Positions 45,511 to 54,439 of a DNA stretch of 64,000 nucleotides are shown here, piece by piece (within the stretch, counting starts at the first letter, position 1; every line of letters starts with the position of its first letter). Source of the stretch: Bacteroidales bacterium. GTDB lineage: Bacteria; Bacteroidota; Bacteroidia; Bacteroidales; WCHB1-69. The position numbers were made by a program, and so were the translations under genes. The notes beneath the pieces were generated by a model that was not told the origin of the DNA, did no database searches, and worked only from the letters and a program-made list of their open reading frames with translations. Where the stretch lies: the NCBI GenBank assembly GCA_017961265.1, contig JAGCXN010000036.1, positions 82,311 to 146,310 of the forward strand, read 5' to 3'.

Positions 45511-45515
45511 TTTTG
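45508..45515 (+). promoter_or_regulatory. -7 promoter element for the orphan hicB-like gene
   Basis: TATTTTTG followed by CACCGCC matches TAnnTTTG. It is partly inside the palindrome. Confidence 0.65.
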
Positions 45516-45544
45516 CACCGCCAAAAATTGAACCGACAATAGGG

Positions 45545-45994
45545 ATGAAAACCAAAAAAGTTAGAGATGTAATAAAAGATATGGAACAAATAAAGGTAAT
45601 AGTGGACTGGTGCGGAAAAAACTATGCATCCTATATCAGTGACCCCCGCATAAATGGCGTTGTGCTTTCAACTGGCAAAACATTCGAGAAGCTCAAACAG
45701 GAAACCGAAGATGGACTGAAATTCCATTTGGAAGGTTGCATCGCCGACGGAGACCCTATCCCAGAAGCCATTCGTAATGGTGACTATGAACTTGTGTATG
45801 AAAAACGGATTAGCGCAATTCTTCATGAAGCGCAGGAATACACCACATTGGCGGCAATCAGCAGGGTGACGGGAATACGGCATGCCCAGCTGTCGCACTA
45901 TGCCAACGCTATCTCGCAACCACGTCCCGAACAACGTGACCGCATTATGGCGGGACTCCATCAAATAGGAAATTATTGTCTTTCTCTATTGTAA
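45545..45994 (+). CDS. hicB: Orphan HicB-like antitoxin/regulator
   Basis: 149 residues (start 45545, or ATG 45581 giving 137). N-terminal HicB-like fold (EQIKVIVDWCGKNYASYIS, then FEKLKQETEDGLKFHLEG) and C-terminal HTH (AAISRVTGIRHAQLSHYANA, near 110-129) matching the HTH in the two HicAB pairs (RITGINERQLWHY and KITGINSKQLSHY). No hicA lies upstream or downstream. It may regulate itself, or act in trans on the other pairs. Confidence 0.78.
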   Translation: MKTKKVRDVIKDMEQIKVIVDWCGKNYASYISDPRINGVVLSTGKTFEKLKQETEDGLKFHLEGCIADGDPIPEAIRNGDYELVYEKRISAILHEAQEYTTLAAISRVTGIRHAQLSHYANAISQPRPEQRDRIMAGLHQIGNYCLSLL

Positions 45995-46042
45995 ATTCCA
46001 TTCCCCTAACATCGAAATTAATCATCAATAAAGTATAAAATT

Positions 46043-46444
46043 ATGAAAAAACTATTCGTAACCCTGATCGCTGTCATGCTGGTATTCGGCGCAGCGGCAC
46101 AAAGCAAAACCACAACCACCAACACGCAGAAGCAGACCACGACGGTCAGCAGCAAGGCCAGCACCCTTACCACCATCACCATACAGACCAACGCCTCCAA
46201 AAACTGCAAGAGCTGCGTCAACCGCTTCAAAGAGAACGTGCCGTTCTTCAAAGGAGTGAAGGACTATACCTTCGACACGGCAACGGCAAAACTGACCGTT
46301 ACTTACGACACGAAGAAGACCACAGCCGACCAGATCCGCAAGCAGATCAGCGACTTGGGCTACGATGCCGACAAGGTGAAAGCCAACGAGGCCGCCCGCG
46401 CCAAACTGCCCGCCTGCTGCCGCAAAGAAAGCTGCGGGAAGTAA
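46043..46444 (+). CDS. Exported heavy-metal-associated (HMA) domain protein
   Basis: 133 residues. Signal peptide MKKLFVTLIAVMLVFGAAAQ, a Thr-rich linker, then an HMA ferredoxin-like fold (about 42-115) with CKSCVNRFKEN in place of the usual MxCxxC, and a Cys-rich tail ACCRKESCGK. It should bind Cu(I) or another soft metal in the periplasm. It lies between the TonB receptor and the Cus-type efflux genes and converges with them. The efflux operon stops 71 nt away. Confidence 0.85.
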   Translation: MKKLFVTLIAVMLVFGAAAQSKTTTTNTQKQTTTVSSKASTLTTITIQTNASKNCKSCVNRFKENVPFFKGVKDYTFDTATAKLTVTYDTKKTTADQIRKQISDLGYDADKVKANEAARAKLPACCRKESCGK

Positions 46445-46515
46445 GTAGTCTCCCGCAGACTGCGCAGAATCACGCAGACCTTTTTTACGAATGGTGCGGA
46501 AGATATGCAGTGTAA

Positions 46516-47697
46516 CTACATCCCCGAATAGACTTGTAGCACCAGGTAGTGCTTCGCCGCATCGTATTGCAGCTCCGCGAAACGCTCATGACTTTCGTGA
46601 TAGATGGACGATTCAAAAAGGTAGTCCACCAACGACATCTGACCGCTATCCAAAGCCTCCTTCAGCAGCTGCATCGCATCCACCGTTTCCAAAAGCTGAT
46701 GATAATCAGCGATTTGCTTGTCAATAGAAAGAAGCATCAGGTAATGCATCTTTAGGTCATTATAGGTGCGGCTCTGCTCGTCAGCGGCCTGCAGCTGCAA
46801 CGCGGAGGAACGCAACTTCGTCTGTTTCAACGCATTGACATTCTGCCAGAGGGGCACACTTACCCCGACTTTCAAGCCTTGATAAACTTCCGTAGGAATC
46901 TGTTCGCGCATATATCCTGCAAGGAAACGCGGCGCCCACAACGATTTTTCCAATTTCATCTGCTGCTGATTTTCCTCCAACTGTTTACCAATCAGCAATA
47001 AGGAAGGACATTGCTGCGTCGCGTGGGCGTACCATACGTCAAAATCGGCAGGAGCGGACATTTCCGGAAATTCCGAATCGGTGATGTCCAACGCCACGCC
47101 GCCGTTCAACCGTTTCATCTCCAACAGCATGCCTTCCCGTTCCGCCTCTGCATGGGATTTCTCCTGCGCCAGATTCAACTCCGCCAAACGCACCTTATTG
47201 TACTCAAAGATATTGATAGAACCGGCATCCAACTTCTGCTTATAAGCCGCCGAAACATCCGACAAGAATTTCAGGCAATGTTCCATATCCTTAATTCTAT
47301 CATTTTGATATAGAATATTATAATACAAAGTTCCGACCTCAAGCATCAGTTCCTGACGTTCACGCTGATAGGCCAGTTCCGCCTGCTCGTTCTTGAGGTT
47401 AGCAATCCGTCCGCGATAGACGTAGGTGGTCGGGAAATCAAACGACTGCGTCACACTCACGTCAATGCGGTTGCCTGGTGCCTCGCCGCTGCCCCAAAGG
47501 TACGCGAACTCCACTTCTGGATTGTCAGGTGCCAACCCTACATGATTGTCCATCTGGTCGGCCTCCATCACCTGCCGACCCGCCTTCAATGTCAGGTTAT
47601 TGGCCTCCACCTGCTGCCAGACCGTCGCAAAACTCTGGGCCTCCATTGCCAATGGCAATGTTACCAATAAACTTAATATCAATATTTTATAATTCAT
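46516..47697 (-). CDS. TolC-family outer-membrane efflux protein
   Basis: 393 residues, signal peptide MNYKILILSLLVTLPLAMEA. Two long helical hairpin regions with TolC spacing (QAELAYQRERQELMLEVGTLYYN, near 100; then ALDSGQMSLVDYLFESSIYH, near 350). It is shorter than E. coli CusC (about 460), as is common in Bacteroidota. It lies 11 nt downstream of the RND pump and forms its outer-membrane duct. Confidence 0.9.
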   Translation of the reverse strand: MNYKILILSLLVTLPLAMEAQSFATVWQQVEANNLTLKAGRQVMEADQMDNHVGLAPDNPEVEFAYLWGSGEAPGNRIDVSVTQSFDFPTTYVYRGRIANLKNEQAELAYQRERQELMLEVGTLYYNILYQNDRIKDMEHCLKFLSDVSAAYKQKLDAGSINIFEYNKVRLAELNLAQEKSHAEAEREGMLLEMKRLNGGVALDITDSEFPEMSAPADFDVWYAHATQQCPSLLLIGKQLEENQQQMKLEKSLWAPRFLAGYMREQIPTEVYQGLKVGVSVPLWQNVNALKQTKLRSSALQLQAADEQSRTYNDLKMHYLMLLSIDKQIADYHQLLETVDAMQLLKEALDSGQMSLVDYLFESSIYHESHERFAELQYDAAKHYLVLQVYSGM

Positions 47698-47708
47698 AGC
47701 AACTAGTT

Positions 47709-50700
47709 TTATTCAACCGATTTTTTATCATACAACATCGAATAGACGATGGGGACGATATAGATATTTAATATTGTAGAAGTTACGAGACCGCCGATAA
47801 TCACGGTGGCCAACGGACACTGGATCTCGTTGCCCGGCATATCGCCGTTCACCACCATTGGAATCAGCGCCAAGGCCCCGGTGATAGCGGTCATCAAAAT
47901 GGCATTCAGGCGGTCGGACGAACCGTAACGGACCGTTTCTGCCACGGAAAGCCCGCTCTGTTGCAAATGCAAGTAATTGGATACAAGCAAGATTCCGTTG
48001 CGAGTGGCAATACCGAAAAGCGAAATGAACCCGATAATGGCGGGGATGCTCAGGATTCCGGAACTGAAACGGATGGCAAACACGCCGCCGATAAGGGCCA
48101 GCGGAAGGTTCAGCAGAATCACCGCAGCCAGCTTGAAGTCCTGAAATTCACGGAAAAGAAGCAGCAGAATCACCACCAAGGCAAGTCCCGAAGTGAGCAG
48201 CAGCATACGGGAGGCCGCCGCCTCGCTCTCAAACTGGCCGCCATATTCAATACGGCAGCCTTCGGGCAAAGTAACTTCTTCATCCACAACTTTTTGTATT
48301 TCCTCCACGGCACCGACCATATCGCGGCCGGCCACATTGGCGGAAACCACCAGCTTCCGCTGGCCGTTTTCCCTATTGATGGAGCCAGGGGCGGAAGCGG
48401 ACAGAATGTCAGCCACCTGCGAAAGCGGTACTTTCACACCGTCGGCGGCATCTATCAGCACATTCTGCAAATCGCTGATGGATTGGGTATAAGCCGTATC
48501 CAAATGCAGGACGAGGTCGTAGCGGCGGGGACCTTCGTAAATGTCGCACAACTTCTCACGGCCGAGGGTCACATCGACGAAACGGTTGAACTCCTCGACG
48601 GTAATCCCGTACCACGCAAGTTTGTCGCGGTCGGCACGGATCTGGATCTGCGGCACTTCCACCTGCTGTTCCACATTCACATCCACCAATCCATCCACGT
48701 CGGCGATGGCACTTTTTATCTGGTTTCCAATCACATACATATCGTTCAAGTCATTACCGAAAACCTTGATGGCGATATTGGCGCGGGTTCCGGAAATCAT
48801 GTGGTCGATGCGGTGTCCCAGCGGCTGTCCCACAGTGGCCGCGATGCCCGGGATGGAAGCTAACTTCTCCCGGACCTCTTGCACAAACGCCTCCTTCGGA
48901 CGATCCTTCAGGTCAAAATTGACTTCGATTTCGGCGCTGTTCGTGGCCTGCGAGTGTTCATCGAGCTCTCCCCTACCCGTCCGGCGGCACGTGGTCGTCA
49001 CCTCCGGAACTTCTAACAGCTTCGTTTCCACGAGGTTGCCGATTTCATTGTTCTCGTCCAACGACGTGCCGGGCTGCGTCACCACGGAGAGCGTCAGCGA
49101 CCCCTCGTTGAATTCGGGGAGGAAGCTGCGTCCGAAGGTGAAAAACAGACCGACCGCCACGACAAACAGCGCGATGACGGCCCCCAACACCCACTTGCCG
49201 TGACGCAATGTCCAGTTCAAGGAGCGTTCGTACTGCTTCCGAAGGTTGCGTGACAGCCACTTATCTTCCTGATTCTTAGATAGGAATTTTTCGTTGGAAA
49301 GCAGCATCTTCGACAGCAGCGGCGTGAGCGTCATCGCCACGATAAGCGACATAAACAACGACACCAAGAAGGCAATACCGAGCGGTTTCAACATTCTGCC
49401 CTCCATTCCCGAAAGGAAAAAGAGCGGCAGGAACGACACCATAATAATAAAGGTAGCGTTCAGGATGGAGGTTCGGATTTCGGAGGAGGCGTGAAAAACG
49501 ACATCAAAGGCGCTTTTTTGTTCCCCTTCTGGAAGCAACCGATTTTGTCTCAATCGTTTATACACATTTTCCACATCAATGATGGCATCATCCACCAACG
49601 AACCGACCGCAATCGCCATTCCACCCAAACTCATGGTGTTGATGTTGAGACCCAACAGTTTGAGGGCGATAACGGTGGCTAACAGTGACATCGGGATGGC
49701 CAGCAGCGAGATGACGGTGGTGCGGAAATTCCCGAGGAACAGGAACAGAACAATGACTACAAGGATGCTGCCTTCAATGAGCGCACGCTCCACATTGCTA
49801 ATGGAGGTCTGGATAAAGTCAGCCTGACGGAAGATATGAGTATCCACCTGAACATCAGATGGTAACGATTTCTTCAGTTCGGAGAGGTTCTGTTCGATTT
49901 CGCGGGTGACCTCCAGCGTGTTGGCACCAGGCTGTTTCGTGACGGACATCACGACGGCCGGCTCAGCATTCTCGCTGCCGTACCCGTATTTCACTGCGGG
50001 CGCGACCGTCACCTCCGCCACATCGCCCACACAGACGGGCCGGCCGTCCACCTGCTTGATGAGGCTGCGTGCCATTTCATCGGGACGGGCGGTGCGTGCC
50101 ACGCCACGAACAGAGTATTCGTTGCCGTACTCACGGAACACACCGCCGGAGGAGTTGTCGCTCATGGTGGCGCACGCCGCCCGCAGCTCGTCCATCGTAA
50201 CTTTGTAGGCTTTCATCTTATACGGATCCGCAACTACCTGAAACTGTTTGTAATCGCCGCCGATAATGGTAACGTTTGCCACGCCGTTGGTGGCTAAAAT
50301 CAGGGGCTGTACCTGCCATTCGGCGAGGTCTCGGAGCTCCATCATCGAGGTTGTGTCAGCGCGGAGTCCGACGAAGAAGATCTCGCCCATGACGCTTGCT
50401 TGCGGTGCCAGCAGCGGCTGTCCCGCCTTTTCGGGAATCTGTCCTTCCAATGCAACCAGCTTCTCGCTGACCACCTGACGGGCGCGGAAGACATCGGTGC
50501 CCCAGTCGAACTCCACCCACACGAACGAAAAGCCCTGTGAGGAGGTGGAACGGACACGGCGCACACCCGTCGCCCCGTTCATCGCCGTCTCAATCGGATA
50601 ACTCACCAACCGCTCCACTTCCTCGGAGGCGAGCCCGTGGCAGTCGGTCATCACGACCACCGTCGGCGCGGTGAGGTCGGGGAAGACATCCACGTCCATC

Positions 50701-50798
50701 TTCGAGGCTGTCCGCACGCCGAAGATGACCAGCAGCAACGAACATAACAGGATTATATACCTGTTATTCAATGAAAAACGAATTATCTTGTCTAACAT
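47709..50798 (-). CDS. CusA/CzcA-type heavy-metal RND efflux pump
   Basis: 1029 residues. HME-RND features: MDVDVFPDLTAPTVVVMTDC, LVSYPIETAMNGATGVRRVR, FSFVWVEFDWGTD and GGMAIAVGSLVDDAIIDVEN with the paired acidic residues of TM4, and GFISLFGIATRNGILL. It expels Cu(I)/Ag(I), Zn or Co using the proton gradient. The metal is not fixed by sequence. The operon order DUF-HlyD adaptor-RND-TolC (minus strand) is usual. Confidence 0.93.
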   Translation of the reverse strand: MLDKIIRFSLNNRYIILLCSLLLVIFGVRTASKMDVDVFPDLTAPTVVVMTDCHGLASEEVERLVSYPIETAMNGATGVRRVRSTSSQGFSFVWVEFDWGTDVFRARQVVSEKLVALEGQIPEKAGQPLLAPQASVMGEIFFVGLRADTTSMMELRDLAEWQVQPLILATNGVANVTIIGGDYKQFQVVADPYKMKAYKVTMDELRAACATMSDNSSGGVFREYGNEYSVRGVARTARPDEMARSLIKQVDGRPVCVGDVAEVTVAPAVKYGYGSENAEPAVVMSVTKQPGANTLEVTREIEQNLSELKKSLPSDVQVDTHIFRQADFIQTSISNVERALIEGSILVVIVLFLFLGNFRTTVISLLAIPMSLLATVIALKLLGLNINTMSLGGMAIAVGSLVDDAIIDVENVYKRLRQNRLLPEGEQKSAFDVVFHASSEIRTSILNATFIIMVSFLPLFFLSGMEGRMLKPLGIAFLVSLFMSLIVAMTLTPLLSKMLLSNEKFLSKNQEDKWLSRNLRKQYERSLNWTLRHGKWVLGAVIALFVVAVGLFFTFGRSFLPEFNEGSLTLSVVTQPGTSLDENNEIGNLVETKLLEVPEVTTTCRRTGRGELDEHSQATNSAEIEVNFDLKDRPKEAFVQEVREKLASIPGIAATVGQPLGHRIDHMISGTRANIAIKVFGNDLNDMYVIGNQIKSAIADVDGLVDVNVEQQVEVPQIQIRADRDKLAWYGITVEEFNRFVDVTLGREKLCDIYEGPRRYDLVLHLDTAYTQSISDLQNVLIDAADGVKVPLSQVADILSASAPGSINRENGQRKLVVSANVAGRDMVGAVEEIQKVVDEEVTLPEGCRIEYGGQFESEAAASRMLLLTSGLALVVILLLLFREFQDFKLAAVILLNLPLALIGGVFAIRFSSGILSIPAIIGFISLFGIATRNGILLVSNYLHLQQSGLSVAETVRYGSSDRLNAILMTAITGALALIPMVVNGDMPGNEIQCPLATVIIGGLVTSTILNIYIVPIVYSMLYDKKSVE

Positions 50799-50825
50799 TT
50801 TTCTACGAATTAAGAGGATGATGCA

Positions 50826-52067
50826 TTAATGGACGTGTCCCGCGTGAGGGTCGAGCGCGCCCGACACTTTCGCCAATTTCACATAAACCGCACCACGGGT
50901 TACGATGCGCTGCTTCGGCGAAATTCCGGAGAGGATTTCCACCCGTTGACCATCGTCTGCACCGATGGTAACTGCCTTTTTCTCATATTGTTCCGGTGCA
51001 ATCTGCACAAAAACATAGTAGTTCCCTTGTTCTTCGAGGAGGGCGGTCTTCGGAACGGTCAGCGCTTGGCCGGTAGTACGGGCCGACAGCCACACCTTGA
51101 CGAGCATGCCTGGCGTAAAGTCACCGACATTTTTCATCTCCATCGTAACGGGCAGCATGAAATTGCTGCCAGAAACCGCACGTCCGTATGAAATGACGCG
51201 GCCTCCGAGTTCGTCCAAAGTGGCGACCTCGTGCGTGACGGGATTCTCGATATTCACCGAAGCGATGGCGGGAAGTGCGGAGGCATACCGTTGCGGCACC
51301 TCGGCCTTCAAGACCAGATTATGGTTCTGCGAAACCGACATAATCGGTTGGCCTACGGTAACATACGAACCGTTAGCCACAAAAATCTGCTTGATGTATC
51401 CACCGAGCGGCGAGACGACGGAAGCCCCACCAGCGTTCACGTTGCGTTGCAGGTTCTCATAAACCAGCTTGGCGTTCTCGTAGCTGTTTTTCAGTTCCAG
51501 AAATTCGGCCTGCGAAACAATCTTACTGTCAACCAATGATTTGGCACGCTCGTAATTCTGTTTGGCCGTTTCATAGTTGTTTTTGGCTTCGGCCAGCATC
51601 ACCGAAAGGTTGTCGCTGACCATCCCGTCGGAAGAGATGCGGGCTACGGACGCACCTTTGGCGACAGGGCTTCCCTCCCAAATATTGGACGAGGTGAAGG
51701 TCATCACGCCCGCAAACTTGGCGACTACGGTCACCTCGTCACCTTGGGCGGGCTGCACCTGCGCGACGGTACGCACCACCGGTCCGAAAGGACGCAGCTG
51801 CGGGGTGTCAACGGCGAAGTCCACCTGACGGGCCTGCTCTTTAGTGAACGTGATGGCGGTTGCGCTCGTAACGCCCTCATGTTCATGGTCGTGGTCACAG
51901 TCATGGTCGTGATGATGTCCGTCACAATCGTGGTCATGATGGTGATGTTCTTCGGCCTCATGTTCGTGATGATGTTCGTGCGTTTCGGCCTCTTCATGGT
52001 GATGCCCGCACGATACGCCAAATACCAGCGAAAAAGCGATTACAAAAATCGCAGCAATTTTTTTCAT
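50826..52067 (-). CDS. RND efflux periplasmic adaptor with His-rich N-terminus
   Basis: 413 residues from ATG 52067. An upstream in-frame ATG would add 18 residues before the lipoprotein signal. Lipobox VFGVSCGHHHEEAE. Residues 20-65 are a run of His, Asp and Glu (HHDHDCDGHHHDHDC and similar), followed by the barrel-sandwich/alpha-hairpin HlyD fold (IWEGSPVAKGASVARIS, LVDSKIVSQAEFLELKNSYE, VGQPIMSV). The His-rich segment likely binds or buffers divalent metal. It is 27 nt before the pump gene. Confidence 0.92.
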   Translation of the reverse strand: MKKIAAIFVIAFSLVFGVSCGHHHEEAETHEHHHEHEAEEHHHHDHDCDGHHHDHDCDHDHEHEGVTSATAITFTKEQARQVDFAVDTPQLRPFGPVVRTVAQVQPAQGDEVTVVAKFAGVMTFTSSNIWEGSPVAKGASVARISSDGMVSDNLSVMLAEAKNNYETAKQNYERAKSLVDSKIVSQAEFLELKNSYENAKLVYENLQRNVNAGGASVVSPLGGYIKQIFVANGSYVTVGQPIMSVSQNHNLVLKAEVPQRYASALPAIASVNIENPVTHEVATLDELGGRVISYGRAVSGSNFMLPVTMEMKNVGDFTPGMLVKVWLSARTTGQALTVPKTALLEEQGNYYVFVQIAPEQYEKKAVTIGADDGQRVEILSGISPKQRIVTRGAVYVKLAKVSGALDPHAGHVH

Positions 52068-52162
52068 ATCAAAAAAAATTAAAACTAACGAAAATAGGAA
52101 AAGTGGCTCTGGTTGAGCCATATACGCCGAAAGAGGCGTTGGCGTAATCCGCCAGGCCCCGA

Positions 52163-52594
52163 CTATGCGGCGGGAGGTCCTCTCCTGCTATACAGGAAAG
52201 AGAATGGTGTTTTCGGTAAAGGGACGCCCGAATCAGCGGCGTGCAGAACCGATGTTGCAAGGGGCGGCGTGACAGACAAGGCCGATGCAATATCGGAAAC
52301 CACCGTAGCCATGACAGCATGGTAATCGGCTGCCGGTTCGGAGATTATTCTCGGATGTTCCGCAAGGGTATAGGGAGCATACAGGACAGTTTCGTCAGAA
52401 GAATGGTTGTGGTGGTGGGAGGCAATTCCCTCGGATTCCCCCGCCTCATCTTCGTGATGATGGCAGCACTTCTCCACGCATTTTGTGTTGAAACAGAGCA
52501 TATTGCCGTGATGATGATGCGGAAACACCATGCTGCATACCAACAGCACTAATGCCATCGCGACAAACAATCCGGATATTTTCTGTTTCACCAT
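52163..52594 (-). CDS. Small His-rich exported protein of the metal-efflux operon (DUF6769-like)
   Basis: 143 residues. A single N-terminal helix (LFVAMALVLLVCSMVF) is followed by HHHHGN, CFNTKCVEKCCHHHEDEAG and SHHHNHSSDE. Similar proteins often precede Cus-type operons in Bacteroidota. The DUF6769 label is from memory and tentative. Metal sensing or chaperoning is inferred. The promoter is at 52618-52625. Confidence 0.7.
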   Translation of the reverse strand: MVKQKISGLFVAMALVLLVCSMVFPHHHHGNMLCFNTKCVEKCCHHHEDEAGESEGIASHHHNHSSDETVLYAPYTLAEHPRIISEPAADYHAVMATVVSDIASALSVTPPLATSVLHAADSGVPLPKTPFSFLYSRRGPPAA

Positions 52595-52617
52595 TTTACC
52601 ACTTGAAAATCAGGCGG

Positions 52618-52625
52618 CAAAAATA
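52618..52625 (-). promoter_or_regulatory. -7 promoter element for the metal-efflux operon
   Basis: The minus strand reads TATTTTTG followed by CCGCC, 24 nt before the ATG at 52594 and just past the DUF2007 stop. Confidence 0.62.
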
Positions 52626-52632
52626 CGTTTTT

Positions 52633-52866
52633 TTACTGCTCCTCCGGCAAGTTTTCAACATTTTCCTCCAGGAATTTCTTGGCTTCCTCAGCCTGCGACG
52701 CCTCTACCTGCACCAGCACAGAGTTAGCCAGCCCAACATAGGTGGGTGCATTTTCATTGGCGATAAAAACCTGGAATCCAGCATCTTCCAAGATACTGCG
52801 ATAGACTTCGGCCAGTGCCGGGAAATTGGTCGAAGCAACGGTTTCAAGTTTGAGATTGTCTTTCAT
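52633..52866 (-). CDS. DUF2007 domain protein
   Basis: 77 residues, soluble. Pattern KLETVASTNFPALAEVYRSILEDAGF, then PTYVGLANSVLVQVEASQAEEAKKFLEE matches DUF2007, called a putative signal-transducing protein (GlnB-like fold). No further function known. It has its own -7 box (52902-52909). Confidence 0.85.
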   Translation of the reverse strand: MKDNLKLETVASTNFPALAEVYRSILEDAGFQVFIANENAPTYVGLANSVLVQVEASQAEEAKKFLEENVENLPEEQ

Positions 52867-52901
52867 AATTGTTTGGTTTTTATGGTTTTTAAATCAGGCG
52901 G

Positions 52902-52909
52902 CAAAGTTA
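52902..52909 (-). promoter_or_regulatory. -7 promoter element for the DUF2007 gene
   Basis: The minus strand reads TAACTTTG followed by CCGCC, 36 nt before the ATG at 52866. Confidence 0.6.
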
Positions 52910-52949
52910 CAAATTAGTTTATAAAGTTCATCAAGTTTGTCAACTGTAA

Positions 52950-52985
52950 ACTTCTTACTTATTACCTCCTACTTTTTACTTCATA
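52950..52985. repeat. TTACTTATTACC heptamer-like array
   Basis: CTTCTTACTTATTACC, then CTACTTTTTACTTC: degenerate 7-mers in the gap between DUF2007 and rnhB, like other arrays in the window. Confidence 0.5.
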
Positions 52986-53009
52986 AAATTTCAGTTCTCT
53001 ATTTTCAGT

Positions 53010-53615
53010 TCAAAATAGCGAAAGCTGCGTGGCCTTCTTCAGGTGGAAGCTGCGCCGGTGGTAGGGAGAAAGACCGTATTCAAGAACGGAGGCCTGATGC
53101 TCGGGGGTAGGGTATCCCATATTCTTTTTCCACTGATAGACAGGATATTCCGCATCCAGCGCCATCATCCGCTCGTCACGGTAGGTTTTGGCAAGGACGG
53201 AGGCGGCGGCAATCGACAGATAGGTGGCGTCACCCTTCACCACGCACTGGAACGGGATGCCCGTCTGGTTGCGGAAGCGGTTGCCGTCGATCAGCAGGAA
53301 CTGCGGAGTCACCGAAAGCTGCTGCACGGCACGGTTCATCGCAGTGATGGAAGCATTCAAGATATTGATTTCGTCAATCTCCTTCTCGGAGACGAAACAT
53401 ACGGCGTAAGCGACGGCGTCACGTTCAATCTCGGCCCGCAGTTCCTCACGCACCTTGCGCGACAGCTGCTTGGAGTCGTTAATGCGAGCATTCACGTAGT
53501 CGGGCGGCAGGATGACGGCGGCGGCCACGACTGGACCGGCCAGACAACCGCGGCCCGCCTCATCGCACCCGCACTCAATCACGGAAGGATCAATGGAGAA
53601 ATGGGATTTTAACAT
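53010..53615 (-). CDS. rnhB: Ribonuclease HII
   Basis: 201 residues. The DEDD residues are in GCDEAGRGCLAGPV (near 17-30), ILLPPD-like AVILPPDYVNARINDSKQLS, LLIDGNRF near 107 and AKTYRDERM near 142. It removes RNA from RNA-DNA hybrids and misincorporated ribonucleotides. The 3' end carries YHRRSFHLKKA followed by a probable PCNA/clamp-binding QLSLF. Confidence 0.95.
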   Translation of the reverse strand: MLKSHFSIDPSVIECGCDEAGRGCLAGPVVAAAVILPPDYVNARINDSKQLSRKVREELRAEIERDAVAYAVCFVSEKEIDEINILNASITAMNRAVQQLSVTPQFLLIDGNRFRNQTGIPFQCVVKGDATYLSIAAASVLAKTYRDERMMALDAEYPVYQWKKNMGYPTPEHQASVLEYGLSPYHRRSFHLKKATQLSLF

Positions 53616-53628
53616 ATTGGAAATCCAT

Positions 53629-53982
53629 TTAGTTCTTCTTGTACATCAGGTGCTTCTTCTCGTTCTTTTTCCAGCCCGCATCCGATTTGTACTTCGAGAA
53701 ATAGATGACGATGTCGGCATCCGACTTGTAGTCGCAGAAGAAAATCTTCGTGTCGGCATCCGATTTATACTCACAGAAATACCATACACCCGTATTGCCA
53801 TTGGCATCCGAACGGTACTTCGTCTCATACACCACAAGGTCGGCATCGGATTTGTACTCACTCACAAAGACTTTCACATCAGCATCGGACTTGTACTGGC
53901 ACGAATAGACTTTCTGGGCGAAGGCGCCGGACGAAATCGCGGAAATCAAAAACAGGATGAAAAACGTGATTGCTTTTCTCAT
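53629..53982 (-). CDS. Septknot (DUF6150)-type repeat protein
   Basis: 117 residues from ATG 53982. An earlier in-frame ATG lacks a signal peptide directly after it. Signal peptide ITFFILFLISAISSGAFA. The rest is seven copies of a ~13-residue strand repeat, each ending YKSDAD or near variant (YKSDADVKVFVSEYKSDAD; YKSDADTKIFFCDYKSDAD). This is the Septknot/DUF6150 pattern. The -7 box at 54004-54011 is 22 nt upstream. Exported, role unknown. Confidence 0.8.
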   Translation of the reverse strand: MRKAITFFILFLISAISSGAFAQKVYSCQYKSDADVKVFVSEYKSDADLVVYETKYRSDANGNTGVWYFCEYKSDADTKIFFCDYKSDADIVIYFSKYKSDAGWKKNEKKHLMYKKN

Positions 53983-54003
53983 AAGATGAAAAATTAACGG
54001 GGG

Positions 54004-54011
54004 CAAAAGTA
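54004..54011 (-). promoter_or_regulatory. -7 promoter element for the Septknot gene
   Basis: The minus strand reads TACTTTTG followed by CCCC. Confidence 0.6.
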
Positions 54012-54199
54012 CGATAATATCCAATACAAAGACAAAAGTGTTTAACGCAATTTGAAAGCATAATTGGGCGTAAATTCGCATGCATAGTTGCAAAAATTTA
54101 CAATTTTATTTAAAATAAAAGATCAAAAATAATTACAAAATACTGATATTCAACATGAAAATATTTTTACAACAAATCATCATACGATAGATAATTTTA

Positions 54200-54207
54200 T
54201 ATCTTTG
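54200..54207 (+). promoter_or_regulatory. -7 promoter element for the second hicAB
   Basis: TATCTTTG followed by CAAAC, 23 nt before the ATG at 54230. The gap 54012-54199 is AT-rich and shows no gene. Confidence 0.6.
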
Positions 54208-54229
54208 CAAACTTATTGGGATAAAAACA

Positions 54230-54418
54230 ATGAAGATTAAAGAACTTGAGAGAATACTCAAAGCACAGGGCTGCTACTTTGTAAAGCACGGGAAAAGGCA
54301 CGACCTATGGTATAGTCCAATTACACAAAGCCATTTCCCTGTACCCCGTCATGGTGCCAAAGAGGTTCCTATCGGGACTTTGGACGACATCGTATCCCAA
54401 TCAGGCATCAGATTATGA
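54230..54418 (+). CDS. hicA: HicA-like toxin, second pair
   Basis: 62 residues. MKIKELERILKAQGCYFVKHGKRHDLWYSPI has the HicA GCY-x-KHG-x-R-H-D arrangement (catalytic His), then PVPRHGAKEVPIGTLDDIVSQSGI. It is more canonical than the first pair. HicB follows 21 nt later. Confidence 0.9.
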   Translation: MKIKELERILKAQGCYFVKHGKRHDLWYSPITQSHFPVPRHGAKEVPIGTLDDIVSQSGIRL

Positions 54419-54439
54419 CTAACAAACTATCACATAAAT

